A DNA stretch of 64,000 nucleotides, taken from positions 82,891 through 146,890 of the forward strand of contig JANWYT010000015.1 of assembly GCA_025055175.1 (NCBI GenBank), in the 5' to 3' direction. Position 1 is the first letter of the stretch; each line of letters starts with the position of its first letter. Both the position numbers and the translations under genes were made by a program. Positions 33,795-42,211 of this stretch are shown in pieces. Source of the stretch: Anaerolineae bacterium. Lineage in GTDB: Bacteria; Chloroflexota; Anaerolineae; Aggregatilineales; Phototrophicaceae. Below the pieces are notes generated by a model. That model made no database searches. It was not told where the DNA came from and worked only from the letters and a program-made list of their open reading frames with translations.

Positions 33795-34340
33795 TCAGCG
33801 AGGCAAAGCGTGGGGCAAAATGTCGGCCAGGCGTGGGTTGGCTTGGTCGCGGGGCGAGAGGCGAGGCGGAGCGGGCAGTCGCCAGTCCAGGCCCAACTGT
33901 GGGTCATCCCAAGCCACCCCAAATTCATCTGTGCCATCGTAGTAATTGTTGACGGTGTAGAGCAGGGTGCATTCGGTGAGAGCGTAGAAGCCGTGCGCGA
34001 CGCCAATCGGGATGAACAAGCCCAAGCCATCTTCAGCGGCGATGTCAATCGTCTGGGCCTGACGATAGCTGGACGAGTGAGGACGCAAATCGACCAGGGC
34101 AGCGCGCACGCAGCCCACAGGCACTGTCCAGTAGTCTACCTGATGGAAGTGGTAGTGCAGGCCGCGCAGCACGCCGGCAGCGCTGTCGGAGCGGTTGCAC
34201 TGAATCTTCGACCAGTCGGCCTGGGGAAACCAACTGGCGCGGAAAGTCTCGCTGAAGCGTCCGCGCTCGTCGATGAAGGCCCGCAGATGAGCCACCACAA
34301 CGCCGTCAATGACCGTCGAGGGGCGCAGGAAGTTGTTCAT
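33795..34340 (-). CDS. dTDP-4-dehydrorhamnose 3,5-epimerase family protein
   Basis: A cupin-fold sugar epimerase of the RmlC/RfbC type: FSETFRASWFPQADWSKIQC, then GVLRGLHYHFHQVDYWTVP with the conserved HYH block, and LGLFIPIGVAHGFYALTECT. RmlC catalyses double epimerisation on the way to dTDP-L-rhamnose; related enzymes act on other nucleotide sugars. 181 residues, typical. The other rhamnose genes (rmlA, B, D) are not in the window. It is translated from ATG 34340, three bases after the stop of a rhodanese gene, sharing its promoter. Confidence 0.85.
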   Translation of the reverse strand: MNNFLRPSTVIDGVVVAHLRAFIDERGRFSETFRASWFPQADWSKIQCNRSDSAAGVLRGLHYHFHQVDYWTVPVGCVRAALVDLRPHSSSYRQAQTIDIAAEDGLGLFIPIGVAHGFYALTECTLLYTVNNYYDGTDEFGVAWDDPQLGLDWRLPAPPRLSPRDQANPRLADILPHALPR

Positions 34341-34343
34341 GGC

Positions 34344-34679
34344 TCACTCGCGCTCTGCGCGCTCTAGAGGGAGGCCGCGCATCATCCAACCCAGCGTGCC
34401 ACCAACCAAGTTGTAGACCTTGTCGTGACCCAACGAGGCCACTACGTACTCGGCTGCCATCGCGCTGCGTCCGCCGCTGGCGCACACTAGCACAATCGGC
34501 AAGTCGCTGCCAATCTCCTGCACGCGCTCCTGGAAGACGCTCAGGGGGATGTTGACGGCCTGAGGCAGATGGCCGCCCACGTATTCATCGACTTCGCGCA
34601 CGTCGATCAGATAGTGCGGCACAGCGCTAAACTGAGCCTGGTAGCTGGTGATGTCGATGTCTTGGTAACATTCGTGCAT
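34344..34679 (-). CDS. Single-domain rhodanese
   Basis: 111 residues forming one rhodanese domain: YLIDVREVDEYVGGHLPQA, then VLVCASGGRSAMAAEYV with the active-site loop CASGGRS (catalytic Cys present), and VYNLVGGTLGWMMRGLPL as the closing segment. It would transfer sulfane sulfur from thiosulfate or a persulfide. The start ATG 34679 follows AAAGGA by 8 bases; a longer reading would run into the promoter. Co-transcribed with the epimerase gene, with no apparent pathway link. Confidence 0.9.
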   Translation of the reverse strand: MHECYQDIDITSYQAQFSAVPHYLIDVREVDEYVGGHLPQAVNIPLSVFQERVQEIGSDLPIVLVCASGGRSAMAAEYVVASLGHDKVYNLVGGTLGWMMRGLPLERAERE

Positions 34680-34719
34680 GGTGCAATCCTTTGGCAGGAC
34701 AGAGAGAATATGGCTTGGC

Positions 34720-34749
34720 ATTGTAGCGCGCTGGGCAAAACACAATCAA
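34720..34749 (-). promoter_or_regulatory. Promoter of the rhodanese-epimerase operon
   Basis: On the minus strand TTGATT (34749-34744), 18-bp spacer, then TACAAT (34725-34720) preceded by GC. Starts about 40 bases before ATG 34679. Confidence 0.5.
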
Positions 34750-34762
34750 GACGAGCCGAGGT

Positions 34763-34889
34763 CGATGCATGAAATTCATCCCCGACCTCTCCTGGAGCGT
34801 CAAATCTGCTCAGAACCCTCGTCTCTGGCCCTTTCTTTTTGGGAAGGGGACAAGCTCCTCGTCCTGAGGAGAGAGGGTCGTGGATGAGG
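34763..34889 (-). repeat. Dispersed intergenic repeat, copy B
   Basis: About 127 bp, in the 359-bp gap 34680-35038 between two divergent genes. Read on the minus strand, it aligns along its whole length with 63645-63770: shared blocks ACCTCTCT..CTCAG, CGAGGAGCT, AAGGGCCAG, GACGAGGGTTCTGA, GATTTGAC, GAGAGGTC, ATGAATTTC. Copy A at 9869-9960 is a shorter relative. The rest of this gap holds an inverted repeat (34994-35014) and promoters. Confidence 0.75.
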
Positions 34890-34993
34890 GGCAAAAGAAG
34901 TCACAAGCATTTGCGTACCCACCCTGGAACTTAGCTCTCTGGAGCAGGCTCCATGACCCGACCTTCATACTAGCCTACTTTACGCAGACTCAA

Positions 34994-35014
34994 AATCTGT
35001 GATATGTTCAGATT
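34994..35014. promoter_or_regulatory. Inverted repeat AATCTG-N9-CAGATT upstream of the kinase-like gene
   Basis: Perfect 6-base arms separated by 9 bases, ending 24 bases before the next start codon. Possible operator or hairpin. A second perfect hairpin, TGGAGC-AG-GCTCCA, lies at 34940-34953. Confidence 0.35.
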
Positions 35015-35038
35015 GTAAGCTTCTGCTAGGCTTGTAAC

Positions 35039-35845
35039 ATGAACTTCAAAACCGATCTTGAAGAAATCTTCATTCAGTCTCAGCACGCCTTGGACTCGGC
35101 TATCAACGCCCAGCAACGCGCCTTCATCGTCTACATGGCCAACACAGCGCACCGCCTCATCGCGCAGGTAGCGCCATTACCCCAGACGGAAGATGCCTAT
35201 GCCCAGGTCATCCCCACTCTAGGCAGCGACTTCCACAAAGGATTGACCGTCCTCTACGGCTATGCTCGTATGCTCATCAATCAGCCTCAGCAGTTTGGAA
35301 CAAATGAGCTGCGCGCCGATCAGGTCGACCGCCTGGAGCGAGTCTATCATCTAGCTTTAAGTCTCTCTCAGGCGGCCCAAGCCTACTGTGTGCAGAACCA
35401 GCGCGAGTCGGCTGAACTGCGCTACGCCCCTGCCACCTCCGTCGATCTGGGCGAACTGCTGCGCTTGGAAGAGCCGCTGTGGCGCTACTGGTTGCGTCAT
35501 GCCCCCATTCACCTAGCCGTCGTCGGCGCCGACGACGGCCTGCTGGTGATGGCCAACCGCCATCATCTGCGTCAGCTCATACGCCACATCACCCTGACGA
35601 TGGCTCAAGAGCTAGTCGTCCAGGGCAAGATAACGTTAGAAGCGGCGCGTAATCGCGAGGGCGTGTGCATGGCCTGGCACAACGGCGAGCTAGCCTGGAC
35701 GGCGGACAACCTGGCGACGCTGTTCATGCGCCGAGGGCGCAATGTTTATGCCACTTACCTGGCGCGCTACGGGGGTAGTTGGCGCACAGAACAGCACGCA
35801 CAAGGCCAGTTGGTTTTAATCATCAGCCTGCCTGCAGCCTCGTAA
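35039..35845 (+). CDS. Degenerate histidine-kinase-like protein, hypothetical
   Basis: 268 residues. SDFHKGLTVLYGYARMLINQ (about 62-81) and LERVYHLALSLSQAAQAY (about 100) resemble the dimerisation helices of histidine kinases (normally a phospho-His in HExRTPL), and the C-terminal half has the layout of an ATPase domain (VMANRHHLRQLIRHITLTMA, where N-box residues would lie, and NLATLFMRRG), but the Gly-rich ATP-lid boxes are absent. It may be an inactive or adaptor kinase, or only a look-alike. The gene immediately precedes the WXG100 gene on the same strand (68-bp gap with a promoter). Annotated with low certainty. Confidence 0.6.
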   Translation: MNFKTDLEEIFIQSQHALDSAINAQQRAFIVYMANTAHRLIAQVAPLPQTEDAYAQVIPTLGSDFHKGLTVLYGYARMLINQPQQFGTNELRADQVDRLERVYHLALSLSQAAQAYCVQNQRESAELRYAPATSVDLGELLRLEEPLWRYWLRHAPIHLAVVGADDGLLVMANRHHLRQLIRHITLTMAQELVVQGKITLEAARNREGVCMAWHNGELAWTADNLATLFMRRGRNVYATYLARYGGSWRTEQHAQGQLVLIISLPAAS

Positions 35846-35846
35846 C

Positions 35847-35875
35847 TTGCACTAACATGTTTTACAGGTTATATT
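35847..35875 (+). promoter_or_regulatory. Promoter of the WXG100 operon
   Basis: TTGCAC (35847-35852), 17-bp spacer, TATATT (35870-35875); the start codon is GTG 35914. Confidence 0.5.
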
Positions 35876-35913
35876 GAGCTTATGGTTTGATAGCCCAATC
35901 CTAGGGGACTAAC

Positions 35914-37101
35914 GTGAACGCAGACATTCAAGTCAACTACGAGCAATTAGAGGAGATCGCACGTCGCTTCGCATCTTGCGCTGACGTGACGGAGACTGTC
36001 CTGAACGGCTTGCGACGCACGATGGACGACCTGCGCGGCGGCTGGGAGGGCGAAGCTTCCAAGCGCTTCTTCGACGAGATGGAAGGCCGCGTGCTGCCGC
36101 GCTTGCGCCGCTTGAATCACGCCCTGTCCGAAGGGCAGCAGACGACTCAGCAAATTGCTCGCACCTTTCAAGAAGCTGAAGAACAGGCAGCCCAGCTATT
36201 CCAGGGGACAGGCACTCAGGATGGTTTGGCGTCAGGTAACAAAGGCATGGGCAATTTGCTCGGTGCGATGTTGCCTGCTGCTCTGCTCGGTGCAATCATG
36301 TACAACCCAAGCGCCATAGGCATGATCGCAGGGGGCTTCGTTGGCGGCAGCCTCATCGCCAATGCCATCGCCTCGGCGCTGGGCAGCGGCACATCTGGCC
36401 TGAGATACGGCGACACCTACAACTGGGGCAAAATGGCGCTTGACAGCTTCAAAATGCTCGACCAGGTTGCCGAACTCAGTGACAAAGCCATCTACAAAAC
36501 CGCCGAAAATATCGCCATGAGCATGACTAGCGACCTGAAAGGCTTCTACACAACGCTGGAGAAAATGAATCCTGCTGTGACAGCTGCTAAGATAGGCCTG
36601 GGAGGGCTGATTGATTGGGGGCTTGGCGAGGATCATTCAATCAAAGAGCTGGGCGTCCAGGTCATCAGCCAGGGTATCCAATCGCTGCCGCATGTCAGGG
36701 TCGTATCCCTAGCCAGCAACGTATTTCAACTGGCGGGTAATGTTAGCAGCGAATTGATTGAGCAGAACGCTGCTTTCTTCACAGGCGGAGACCTTCAAAA
36801 AGCACAATCCCTCATCGACTCGGCGAACACCTTCCAACGCGAGCTTGGGAAAGTCGACTTCGACAAACGCGTCGATGGCCTCGTCCGTTCGATCACGGAT
36901 GGCAATCTGCAAGGCGTCGCTCATGAAGTGGAGACTTTTGTGAACGGCGTAGGTGGGGTTGTCACTAGCGGCACCGATATGATTTACAAGGCGACAGAGA
37001 TGCCTCTCCAAAATGCACGCGCATTCGTTGAGGACGTTAGCCAGGCTGTGCGCAAGGCCATACCAAAAGAAGCTAGTTTCAACTTCCGTATCGCCTGGTG
37101 A
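35914..37101 (+). CDS. WXG100-domain protein with membrane-active middle and unknown C-terminus
   Basis: Residues 1-95 are a WXG100/ESAT-6-like helical hairpin: two helices with W44-E-G46 in the turn (LRGGWEGEASKRF) and QTTQQIARTFQEAEEQA in the second, ending with F85xxxE89 where secreted WXG proteins have YxxxD/E. Residues 113-157 are a hydrophobic Gly/Ala-rich segment (NLLGAMLPAALLGAIMYNPS). The C-terminal 230 residues (from LRYGDTYNWGKMALDSFKML) are mixed alpha-helical with no recognised toxin motif. The layout is that of T7SS substrates (LXG/WXG effectors). GTG 35914 has GGGGAC upstream. The next gene is 18 bp away. 395 residues. Confidence 0.8.
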   Translation: MNADIQVNYEQLEEIARRFASCADVTETVLNGLRRTMDDLRGGWEGEASKRFFDEMEGRVLPRLRRLNHALSEGQQTTQQIARTFQEAEEQAAQLFQGTGTQDGLASGNKGMGNLLGAMLPAALLGAIMYNPSAIGMIAGGFVGGSLIANAIASALGSGTSGLRYGDTYNWGKMALDSFKMLDQVAELSDKAIYKTAENIAMSMTSDLKGFYTTLEKMNPAVTAAKIGLGGLIDWGLGEDHSIKELGVQVISQGIQSLPHVRVVSLASNVFQLAGNVSSELIEQNAAFFTGGDLQKAQSLIDSANTFQRELGKVDFDKRVDGLVRSITDGNLQGVAHEVETFVNGVGGVVTSGTDMIYKATEMPLQNARAFVEDVSQAVRKAIPKEASFNFRIAW

Positions 37102-37119
37102 TCCCCACGAGAATGCCTC

Positions 37120-37905
37120 ATGTCTCAGGAAACGATTGTCGTGCGCATCGACATCCGTCTCAGTCAGGATGAATTAGCCTTCCTGTTGCGCGCCCTGGGT
37201 ATCGCCCAAATACCTGGCTTCACCCCGTCCAAGACCATCAGCGAAGAAGCTGCCGGCATCGTGGCTCGTACCCTCTTGGCGCGCGGATTCATCCAACTAG
37301 GTGAAGACGGCGTCCTGGTCGATCAGGGCGTCGCGGCTGCCGTCGGCGGTGGCGCCATCACCGAGCGTGCCACGCTGCTGATCGTCCATCATCCCACTGA
37401 CGAGACGCTAGACAATCCTCATTGGTTCTACCTCATCCCCAACTTTACCCTCTACCACAGCAGGCCCACGCTCGGCGTTCATCGCTTCAAAACGGAGGCT
37501 AACGGGCTAGAAGTTGCGGTGGATGTTGCCAGTATCTTGGATGTGCCGCTGGACAACGTCATTCCCGCGCCGCAGGGCCAGGAAGTGACGATCAGCCGCC
37601 AAGTTTACGTGCAAGGGCGGGAATTGGCCCACAAAGGCCAGATTCAGCAGGCACGGCAGTTCCTCAGCCAGCACGGCGTCAAAGGCAGCGGATTGCAGGC
37701 CCTCACCCAGCCTCAAGCCCGCTACACTGTGGCGCAAATTCAGGCCAATGGTGGGCAAGTCGCAGCGGCGGGCATGTTGATCTTGCGCGTCGAAGATGGG
37801 TACTGGATAGCCAACGTCGCTCCCGACAGCACCACGGTCACGCCCGTTGACTCGCAGCGGCTCTTGAACACAATAGCCACGCTGATGGGCACAGAAGTGC
37901 GTTGA
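37120..37905 (+). CDS. Hypothetical, possibly EspG-like chaperone/immunity partner of the WXG100 protein
   Basis: 261 residues, soluble, no Cys. It begins MSQETIVVRIDIRLSQDELA, FLLRALGIAQIPGFTP, and has GGAITERATLLIVHHPTDET, LDNPHWFYLIPNFTLYHSRP, QVYVQGRELAHKGQIQQARQ, and a final YWIANVAPDSTTVTPVDSQR. The order of an N-terminal 'l..El..LL..LG....P' helix followed by a mixed sheet resembles EspG-type chaperones of ESX substrates. Together with its position behind a WXG100 gene this makes a binding partner the likeliest role; an immunity protein is the alternative. Family membership is inferred from pattern and position, not proven. Confidence 0.65.
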   Translation: MSQETIVVRIDIRLSQDELAFLLRALGIAQIPGFTPSKTISEEAAGIVARTLLARGFIQLGEDGVLVDQGVAAAVGGGAITERATLLIVHHPTDETLDNPHWFYLIPNFTLYHSRPTLGVHRFKTEANGLEVAVDVASILDVPLDNVIPAPQGQEVTISRQVYVQGRELAHKGQIQQARQFLSQHGVKGSGLQALTQPQARYTVAQIQANGGQVAAAGMLILRVEDGYWIANVAPDSTTVTPVDSQRLLNTIATLMGTEVR

Positions 37906-38013
37906 GACGTCGAGGAGACCGCGCTCACGCTCGTCCGCTGGGCTAGGCTGTTTCGAGGATTCTAGCGAGGCCGCTCGTCCTCAGCAGCGCAAAGCGGCGT
38001 TGCGCTCACCTCA

Positions 38014-39237
38014 TCAGGCCGTGCGCAGCACGCGCTCAATGCGCTCCAGCGCCCAATCCACCTCGGCGCGGGTGATGATGAGCGGCGGCGCAAAGCGAAT
38101 GACGTGGTCGTGCGTCTCTTTGCACAGCAGGCCCTCAGCTCGCAAGGCTTCACAGAAGCGGCGCGCTCCTCCAGCTTCAGGACGCAGCTCTACGCCGATC
38201 AGCAGGCCGCGGCCGCGCACTTCTTTGACGTGCGGGCTGGCGATTTGGCGCAGGCGCTCCAGCAGATAGGCGCCCACCTGGCGCGCATTGTCGATCATGC
38301 CCTCTTCGATCAAGACGCGCAAGGCCATGCGCGCCACCGCCGCCCCCAGCGGATTGCCGCCGAAGGTGCTACCATGATCGCCGGGGCGCAACACGTCCAT
38401 GACTTGGCTGTCGGTCAGGACGGCGGAGACGGGGTAGAAGCCACCAGAGAGCGCCTTGCCGATGGCGATCATGTCGGGCCGCACGTCTTCCCAGTCGCTG
38501 GCGAATAGCTTGCCGCTGCGGCCCAAGCCGCTCTGAATCTCATCAGCGAAGAACAGGACGTTGTGCTGTTTGCACAAATCAGCGGCAGCGCGCAGGTAGC
38601 CGGGGGGCGGCATGACCACGCCGGCTTCGCCCTGGATGGGTTCAACCGAAAAGGCTACCGTGTCAGGCGTAATCGCTCGTTCCAGCGCTTCAAGGTCGCC
38701 GTACGGCACGGTGACGAAGCCGGGGGTAAAAGGGCCGAAGCCATCGCGGTACTGCGGCTCATCGCTGAAGCTGATGATGCTGATCGTCCGCCCCTGGAAG
38801 TTGCCGCTGCACACGATGATCTGAGCCTGATCCTCTGCCACCCCCTTGACTTTGTAACCCCATTTGCGGGCCAGTTTGAGCGCGGTCTCGACGGCTTCTG
38901 CGCCGCTGTTCATTGGGATCATCTTGTCGTAGCCCGTCAGCTCGCACAATTCTTTGGCCAACAACGGCAGTTGATCGTTGCGGAAAGCGCGGCTAGTCAA
39001 GGGCAGCCGCTGGGCTTGGTCGATGAGGGCCTGCAAAATGCGCGGGTGGGCGTGGCCCTGGTTGACGGCGCTGTAGGCGCTCAGGAAGTCCAAGTAGCGG
39101 TGGCCTTCCACGTCCCACACCCAAATACCTTCGCCGCGCGTCAGCACCACGTCCAGCGGTTTATAGTTGTTCGCGCCGTACTTCTTCTCAAGATCGATGT
39201 AGTCCTGCGTGGTCAGGGCCTGGTATTCCAGCACCAT
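38014..39237 (-). CDS. rocD: Ornithine--oxo-acid transaminase
   Basis: A PLP-dependent class III aminotransferase converting ornithine and 2-oxoglutarate to glutamate semialdehyde and glutamate. Landmarks: [24 protein letters not shown] start, [16 protein letters not shown], the phosphate-binding region with [20 protein letters not shown], and the PLP Lys in [20 protein letters not shown]. Both [13 protein letters not shown] and the STFGGNPLG block are typical of RocD. Start ATG 39237 follows AAAGGGG by 6 bases. 407 residues, normal. Together with the neighbouring translation genes there is no pathway link; it breaks the usual rpsB-tsf-pyrH-frr order. Confidence 0.93.
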   Translation of the reverse strand: MVLEYQALTTQDYIDLEKKYGANNYKPLDVVLTRGEGIWVWDVEGHRYLDFLSAYSAVNQGHAHPRILQALIDQAQRLPLTSRAFRNDQLPLLAKELCELTGYDKMIPMNSGAEAVETALKLARKWGYKVKGVAEDQAQIIVCSGNFQGRTISIISFSDEPQYRDGFGPFTPGFVTVPYGDLEALERAITPDTVAFSVEPIQGEAGVVMPPPGYLRAAADLCKQHNVLFFADEIQSGLGRSGKLFASDWEDVRPDMIAIGKALSGGFYPVSAVLTDSQVMDVLRPGDHGSTFGGNPLGAAVARMALRVLIEEGMIDNARQVGAYLLERLRQIASPHVKEVRGRGLLIGVELRPEAGGARRFCEALRAEGLLCKETHDHVIRFAPPLIITRAEVDWALERIERVLRTA

Positions 39238-39418
39238 CTCACACCCCTTTCGTTTGTTTTTGCTCAGCACCTCTGAGCCGATTGTAACATTGGCTTAAGG
39301 TGAGGCCATTCGTAGGTTTTGACGAATCGGCTCAGACGCAGGGGCTTTGTGCAAAGTGTAGAAGAAGGCCTCGAAGAGAGCGAGCCAGGACGTCTCTGGC
39401 CACTACCCCAGAGCTGGA

Positions 39419-40162
<744 letters not shown>

Positions 40163-40177
40163 TCATGGCTCAGGCGC

Positions 40178-40211
40178 AAAAAAAAGAGGATTAGCCGCAC
40201 ACAGCTAATCC
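40178..40211 (-). terminator. Intrinsic terminator after tsf
   Basis: On the minus strand GGATTAGC (40211-40204), an 8-base loop, GCTAATCC (40195-40188), then TCTTTTTTTT to 40178. A perfect 8-bp stem with U-tract: a clear Rho-independent terminator between tsf and pyrH. Confidence 0.88.
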
Positions 40212-40258
40212 CCTTTGTGACACTGACTGTTCCATGCGGGCAGCCCTGCACAGACCGC

Positions 40259-40891
40259 CTACTCAGCGCCCTCGGCGCCGTTGTCGGTCACCTCGCCCAG
40301 GGCATAGCGGGCGAAGCGACGGATGACGATGCTCTCGCCCAACTCGGCCACCGTCTCCTTTAAGAACTGTTCGATGGTCTTCTCCTCGTCCTTGTAGTAG
40401 GGCTGCTCCATCAGGACGATCTCTTCGAAGAACTTGGCCATGCGGCCTTCAGCCACCTTCTCAGCGATGTTAGTGGGCTTGCCTTCTTCCACTGCACGGC
40501 GCATCTGGATGTCGCGTTCATGATCGATGACGGCTTGCGGCACGTCTTCGCGGCGCACATACTGCGGGGCGGCGCTGACGATGTGCAGGGCAATTTCACG
40601 GGCAAAGGTCTGGAAGGCTTCGGTCTTGGCTACAAAGTCGGTCTCGCAGTTCACTTCGACGATGACGGCGATGCGCTTGTTGAAGTGCTGATAGACTTCA
40701 ATCACGCCTTCGTTCATGCTGCGGCCTGCGCCCAGCTTCTTGGCAGCTTTGGCTAGGCCCTTCTCGCGCAGATAATCGGCGGCCTTCTGCATGTCGCCAT
40801 CGTGCATTTCCAGGGCCTTTTTACAGTCCAGCGGGCCGACGCCAGTGGCGTCGCGTAGCTGCTTGACCATTTGTGCGGTAATTTCAGCCAT
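40259..40891 (-). CDS. tsf: Elongation factor Ts
   Basis: Recycles EF-Tu-GDP. The UBA-like N-terminus (MVKQLRDATGVGPLDCKKAL) is followed by the TDFVA-motif core (EVNCETDFVAKTEAFQTFAR), then the dimerisation region. 210 residues, a short form like Thermus EF-Ts. Start ATG 40891 has AAAGGATG 6 bases upstream; the reading begins three codons earlier but without such a site. It is separated from rpsB by a hairpin plus U-tract at 40925-40948, so part of the transcripts may stop after rpsB. Confidence 0.96.
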   Translation of the reverse strand: MAEITAQMVKQLRDATGVGPLDCKKALEMHDGDMQKAADYLREKGLAKAAKKLGAGRSMNEGVIEVYQHFNKRIAVIVEVNCETDFVAKTEAFQTFAREIALHIVSAAPQYVRREDVPQAVIDHERDIQMRRAVEEGKPTNIAEKVAEGRMAKFFEEIVLMEQPYYKDEEKTIEQFLKETVAELGESIVIRRFARYALGEVTDNGAEGAE

Positions 40892-40924
40892 TGAGTGCAT
40901 CCTTTTTGTGTGTGCCTAGCCCAT

Positions 40925-40948
40925 AAAAAGGGCGATGTTTCATCGCCC
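40925..40948 (-). terminator. Attenuating terminator between rpsB and tsf
   Basis: On the minus strand GGGCGATG (40948-40941), AAA loop, CATCGCCC (40937-40930), then five U residues (40929-40925). Perfect 8-bp stem, short tract: a terminator or an attenuator that reduces tsf relative to rpsB. Confidence 0.75.
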
Positions 40949-40957
40949 TCGTTTTCG

Positions 40958-41791
40958 TTACACGTCGTCATCGTCGAAGGTGAACTTGTTGCTGCGCAAC
41001 TTGCGAAGGGTCTCTGCGCCCAACAGCTCTTCGTCGCTGGCGTCGTCGTCCGTGTCTGGGATCGGAGCGACTTCCATCGGTTCTTCTTCGTCGTCCCCCT
41101 TGCCGCGCATGGTCTTGCCTTCGACGACAGCATCGGCCAGAGCCGAGACGAGCAGGCGGATGGAGCGCATGGCATCGTCGTTGCCAGGGATGATGTAGTC
41201 CACCACGTCGGGGTCGCTGTTGGTATCGACAATGCCTAAGACGGGGATGTTGAGGGCGTTCGCTTCGGCAACAGCCGTCGCTTCGCGGTCACTATCGACG
41301 ACGATGACCAGGCTGGGCAAGTTCTTCATCTCGCGCAGGCCGCCCAGGCGCTCTTGCAGCTTGACTAGCTTGCGCTCGTTCATGAGGGCCTCTTTCTTCG
41401 GCAGGCGCGCCCATTCGCCATTGTCGCGCTGCTTCTCCATCTTCTTCAGCGTGTCGATGCGGCGCTTGATCGTCGTCCAGTTGGTCAGCGTGCCAGGCAA
41501 CCAACGCAAGCTGACGTAGGGCATGCCACAGCGCTGGGCTTCTTTGGCGATGATCTCCTGGGCTTGGCGCTTCGTACCGACGAACAATACCTGGCGGCGG
41601 TTCTGGGCCAGCTCGCGGACAGTATCGTAGTAGGCGTTGAGGTTGGCCAGCGTTTGCTGCAGGTCGATGATGTGGATGCCATTGCGCGCGGTGAAGATGA
41701 ATTCGCGCATTTTGGGATTCCACTTGGTGGTGCGGTGGCCGAAGTGAACGCCCGTTTCGAGCAGTTCCTTCATCTTAATCTTTGAAGGCAT
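40958..41791 (-). CDS. rpsB: 30S ribosomal protein S2
   Basis: The N-terminus is MPSKIKMKELLETGVHFGHR with the family motif TTKWNPKMREFIFTARNGIH, and GTLTNWTTIKRRID and ALMNERKLVKLQERLGGLRE follow, as does PSLVIVVDSDREATAVAEAN. 277 residues including an acidic C-terminal tail (DDEEEPMEVAPIPDTDDDAS) that is longer than in E. coli. Strong RBS AAAGGAG, 5 bases before ATG 41791. A leader of about 130 bases starts with a hairpin (41909-41924) right after the promoter, a possible site of ribosomal-protein autoregulation. Confidence 0.97.
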   Translation of the reverse strand: MPSKIKMKELLETGVHFGHRTTKWNPKMREFIFTARNGIHIIDLQQTLANLNAYYDTVRELAQNRRQVLFVGTKRQAQEIIAKEAQRCGMPYVSLRWLPGTLTNWTTIKRRIDTLKKMEKQRDNGEWARLPKKEALMNERKLVKLQERLGGLREMKNLPSLVIVVDSDREATAVAEANALNIPVLGIVDTNSDPDVVDYIIPGNDDAMRSIRLLVSALADAVVEGKTMRGKGDDEEEPMEVAPIPDTDDDASDEELLGAETLRKLRSNKFTFDDDDV

Positions 41792-41908
41792 GGAGACTCC
41801 TTTGGGGTGGTGTTTGCGCCTTCCACACCGTTCATCCTGAAGCTAAGAATCGCGCGTGGGCGACAACACCTGCTTCAGTCCCGATGTGTGCTGATTTCGG
41901 TCGGAAAG

Positions 41909-41939
41909 TTGGACGATAGTCCAAACTGTTAGTATAGCA
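41909..41939 (-). promoter_or_regulatory. rpsB promoter and 5'-end hairpin
   Basis: Extended -10 TGCTATACT (41939-41931) and, at the start of the transcript, the perfect inverted repeat TTGGAC-TATC-GTCCAA (41924-41909). This is the right-hand part of the 420-bp gap 41792-42211; its left part holds only the rpsB leader, its right part AT-rich sequence, a weak trace of a dispersed repeat (ATTTCATGCATCACC near 42041) and the sugar-operon promoter. Confidence 0.55.
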
Positions 41940-42129
41940 GAGCTGAGACGCACCTGAGTAGGGTGACTCGTGGATTGTGCAGGCTCTCACCCCGAAACCT
42001 GAAGAGAGGAAGGCGGCGTTGAGAATTGCGAGCCTAGATAGATTTCATGCATCACCCTGGCGAGGCGCACAGCATGCATGAGATTGCAAAAAAACTGCAC
42101 AACTTCAGGCTCAGGACGTTAAAAAGGCC

Positions 42130-42161
42130 TTGATAAATCCTTAACATCTTTCGGCTATCAT
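42130..42161 (+). promoter_or_regulatory. Possible promoter of the sugar ABC operon
   Basis: TTGATA (42130-42135) and TATCAT (42156-42161), spacer 20 bp, longer than ideal. The start codon has AGGAG 8 bases upstream. Two CATGCAT repeats (42044, 42073) lie further upstream. Confidence 0.35.
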
Positions 42162-42211
42162 CCCGCGCGGTCATAAGACCACTCACAAGAGATCACAAGG
42201 AGAATCTTCGT

